Translations under genes and position numbers: made by a program
Notes under the pieces: generated by a model
Databases searched by the model: none
Told to the model about the DNA's origin: nothing
Seen by the model: the letters and a program-made list of their open reading frames with translations, nothing else
NCBI GenBank assembly: GCA_963920665.1
Contig: OY987271.1
Location: 21,969,424-22,033,423 of the forward strand
DNA length: 64,000 nt
DNA from: Straminergon stramineum
Lineage: Eukaryota; Streptophyta; Bryopsida; Hypnales; Calliergonaceae
Reading direction: 5' to 3'
Part shown: positions 61,101 to 64,000 of the stretch, in pieces
Position numbering within the stretch: the first letter of the stretch is position 1
Layout of the letters: each line of letters begins with the position of its first letter

Positions 61101-62505
61101 AAAAGTAGTAAAAATAGTATAACTGCTGAGCTGGAAGACCTATTCACGTCTTCTCCGGTTGTTTCGGCTCAGTCCGAAGCAGCAAACCAACCAAGTCAGC
61201 CTAAGCCGTCCCAGCCTCTCAAGGATGTAAACAGTATATTGAGTCTGTTTGAGAAGGTACTCATCTGTCCGTATCATGACATTCTGCATTTAAGAATTCG
61301 AAGACAAGTTCCTTTACTTCGATTCTGGGTTCGACACATGTTAGGGCTTAACTATTCATACTTTTTTGACCTTCTTTCTGTGTCCCTGTATTTACATTCC
61401 AGATCTCTCTACAATTTTATTTATTTGCCTTCAGCAATCTTTGAAGCGGAGATGAGGTCCAGCATCTAGTGGGATTTGTCAGTAGTCTTCCCTTGAACCT
61501 GACCTGGTTGTGGAATAAGTAATGAGTATGGGGTTCATCAGGGTGTACAACTAGTTTGCATGTACTTACGTTTCTGCTTTTGGTTCTGCTCGTTGTGGCA
61601 GACCTCCATGGCTTCTCCTTTCGCAGCCCAACAACAGCAAATGGCTGCACTGCTTGCTCAACAGCAGTCTATGATCATGGCTGCTGCTGCAGCTCAGAAC
61701 ATGCAGGCTGGAGGATTCAGGCAAGGGCAAAACGTATCTAGCAGTAATGAAAAATCTGGTGTCGGAGGTGTGCAAGGTGGTGCTTTTGGACAGCAGTGGC
61801 CAGCTGCTGATCTCCAAGCCCTTGGCAGTTTGGTATCCAAAGCTGGAGTGCAGAATGGGGGTCCGGCATTTTCGCAGGTACAGTTTACCATTGCTCTTCG
61901 CCTGTGGCCTTGGAACTATTTGGATGAGAATTCCTGCTTCGCTGGTTGTAGGTTTCCCTATGTGATGGCGGGTTCCCTTTGTTTTATTTAAGTGATTGAA
62001 ACAAACTTGCTTAGATTTTCTCCTTGTGCATGTACGCTCAGAATTAGTATTGTTATCAAAGGTTTATATTCTGGTTGTCTGATTCCGAGGATGTGCAGCC
62101 AACTGGGAATGGAGTACGACCATCTCAACCTGGTGCAGTGGGCATGGGATCAGTAGCTGCAGGAAGTGCTGGGTAAGTTCTGATATGAATGGCCGCGCGT
62201 GGAATAAGAATAATTCTAAGATTTACGAATAATTCTAATTCGTAAATGTTGGTCATCTAACTGATTTCGTATGCTATGTTTTCAGGATGTTTGGAGCTGG
62301 CTCCATTCAGAGGCTTTCAATGGCTGGTTATATCCCTGGAATGGCTCCAATGGATTTTGGAAATGGGACTTCAGGTAGTTCCCTTGGCCCTGCAATGAAC
62401 TCAAAAAGCAGCAGCATCTCCAATGGGTCGGATTCATCTAAACAAAGTGGCGCCGAGTACGATTTCTCCTCCCTTACAGCTGGGGCATTCACCTCCAAGT
62501 CATGA
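58150..62505 (+). CDS. AGD5: ArfGAP, AGD5/NEVERSHED type
   Basis: ArfGAPs stimulate GTP hydrolysis on ARF GTPases. The plant AGD5 (NEV) type acts at the trans-Golgi network and endosomes. Eleven exons: 58,150-58,212; 58,575-58,633; 59,317-59,407; 59,539-59,593; 59,858-59,966; 60,146-60,389; 60,640-60,874; 61,006-61,256; 61,602-61,877; 62,099-62,172; 62,286-62,505. All phases agree; 1,677 bp, 558 aa (Arabidopsis AGD5 is about 480). The ArfGAP zinc finger C-x2-C-x16-C-x2-C spans CADCHSKGPRW to [14 protein letters not shown] (about residues 38-66), with the arginine finger in HRSLG. It is followed by [13 protein letters not shown] and [13 protein letters not shown]. The C-terminal half is low complexity with a clathrin-box-like LFDLLNID near 262, a Gln/Ala-rich stretch, and Gly/Ser/Met-rich end. 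The exon 8 acceptor (61,006) was chosen because it keeps the frame (AAFQSAEP). It looks intact. Confidence 0.93.
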
Positions 62506-64000
62506 ACGCATGTTTGTCTCATTTTCATGAGGTTGTAATTCCGTTTTTCCCGTTCGCTTTGACATGGTATTTCCTTGTACTTCCCTTGTACGAGGACTTT
62601 TGCATCGAAGATTGACCGAGGATCTTGTCTAGCCAAGTTTATTATCGCGTGGTGTGGAAGTAGATCTTCGGAAAGCACAGTAGGAAATTTCTCATCCCCC
62701 AAAGTGTTTATTAAGAATTGGGGTGTATGTTCACATTGGTTTTTAGTCTCTGCATTTGCCGTTGTGACTGGTTAATTATAATCCAAGGTGCCGAAATCTT
62801 TGCAGGATTTTCGTAGTTTTCTGGCAGCCAAAGCAGTATCGCTTTGTTTTGCTGCAGATTTTAGATGCTACTGTGCGGTTTCTCGTTTTAGACATTGTAA
62901 GAAAACTGGCAAAATGAGGGGAAGGAGATTTTTTCCGTATTCTCATTAATCCTGCCACCGTAGTGATGATTCCAGGTAGGAACCTTTGATAGAGTTGGAA
63001 TTGAGGAACCCAGACGTACGCGAGTGAAGTTTGTTCAATCATGATGTGTGGTATCACCACCTCAATGAGTATAAAGCATTCATTTAAAATATTGAATTTG
63101 ATCTGTGGGTATTGTCTACCGGTGTGAATTTCATCTGGTCGAAAATGGGGAGAACTTGGAGTGTCTGGAGAGAGAAGCTAGTTTTCTGAGACGACGCCCT
63201 GAAATGTTCTTGATATCCCACCACTCGACTTCTTGTCAATCAAAGATCAAGTCACTGTCTGAGTTGGCCCTAACCCTATAAGACGACACCTGCCAACGTT
63301 TCGTTGTGGCATGTGGCCGTGATTATGTGATTGCATCAGAGGTGCATTGCTATCGGTGTTGCTACACTGAGTCGGGGTTATAGGACTGAGTAGAGACCAT
63401 TTGCGTACGTCTTGACTGAGAGTCACTACTTACCTGTTCCGGACACTCTTTACAGCCGTCATGTTGCGACGACCAAATGACGGCGATCAAGGCGACCTCA
63501 TCATAGGCCACATGGAGCTTGGACTGTGGGAGCAGTTGCAGGCCTCCAACTTATAAACGTGGGTTACGACACAACGCAAGCTGCATCGATGCGGTATGGG
63601 ATAGTTTAGGGATGCGGTGGACAATTTATGATAAGCTGATGTGATGAAGACAGCCTGGCACTCAGGATCTTGGTTTGTTCCACCAGCATGCATACGGAAG
63701 TAGTCCCATACTACTACCAGATGTGACCAGCACCTGGAATTATATGACTGAGGCCTTGCTGCACACTAAAACTTACAATCAAGGCGATGAGTGTTTTAGG
63801 GTGTTTTAACGAGTGGCTGGAGGCCTGGATCGACCTGGAAGTACGTCTTTTCGAAGTAGTACTAGTCGTAGGCTGCTGCTTATACATGACACCGGCTCAC
63901 GATTACAAGTAAATCAGGAATGAACATGAATTGTTTTTGGTACCTACATCTGATTGCATATCAATCCACGCCGAGTAGTGCTTCGAGTTCCATACCGGTA
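62506..64000. other. AGD5 3' region and unassigned flank
   Basis: The first few hundred bases are probably the AGD5 3' untranslated region. Beyond about 63,100 the DNA keeps a balanced composition unlike the AT-rich transposon regions, but no open frame resembles a known protein. It may be the edge of another gene outside the window. Confidence 0.4.

Overview
The window is nuclear DNA of a land plant. It has spliced genes with GT-AG introns, AT-rich and transposon-filled intergenic DNA, and plant-type Ty1/copia, PIF/Harbinger, hAT and CACTA elements. A complete WASH-complex subunit gene (SWIP/WASHC4), which to my knowledge flowering plants lack, together with short introns and GC-rich gene starts, suggests a non-flowering lineage (bryophyte, lycophyte, fern or possibly gymnosperm). 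The species cannot be named from the sequence.

Three intact protein genes were modelled by hand from reading frame, splice sites and family similarity. They are a very-long-chain 3-oxoacyl-CoA reductase (KCR, minus, 25,535-23,561, 5 exons, 320 aa), WASHC4/SWIP (minus, 52,392-42,508, 24 exons, about 1,272 aa) and an AGD5/NEVERSHED-type ArfGAP (plus, 58,150-62,505, 11 exons, 558 aa). KCR belongs to ER fatty-acid elongation. The other two belong to endosomal and trans-Golgi trafficking; nothing suggests they are co-regulated.

Layout: 1-4.6 kb is AT-rich with nothing recognised. 4.86-6.33 kb is a decayed, intron-bearing copy of ribosomal protein eL8 (RPL7a). 6.9-9.1 kb is a broken hAT transposase (minus). 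12,033-18,853 is a whole PIF/Harbinger transposon with terminal inverted repeats and TAA target duplications, carrying a decayed transposase and a decayed Myb/SANT protein in convergent order. About 19,416-20,522 is a probable solo LTR. 23.5-26 kb is KCR. 27.4-29.6 kb is a cluster of small inverted-repeat elements. 29.8-39.4 kb is one decayed copia retrotransposon opened by four later insertions. 40-41.7 kb holds two more small elements. 42.5-52.4 kb is WASHC4. 54.2-55.7 kb holds a Stowaway-like element and a SINE-like element. 57.7-62.5 kb is the ArfGAP gene.

The most interesting signal is a family of non-autonomous elements bounded by TTAA with ends CCCYTAAAG (four copies at 28.7, 32.5, 36.2 and 41.2 kb). 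For the copy inside the copia reverse transcriptase, removing the element plus exactly one TTAA rejoins the interrupted reading frame at a conserved RT motif. That is the insertion behaviour of the piggyBac superfamily, which is little described in land plants. A CACTA-like element in the same retrotransposon shows the same clean logic with a 3-bp duplication.
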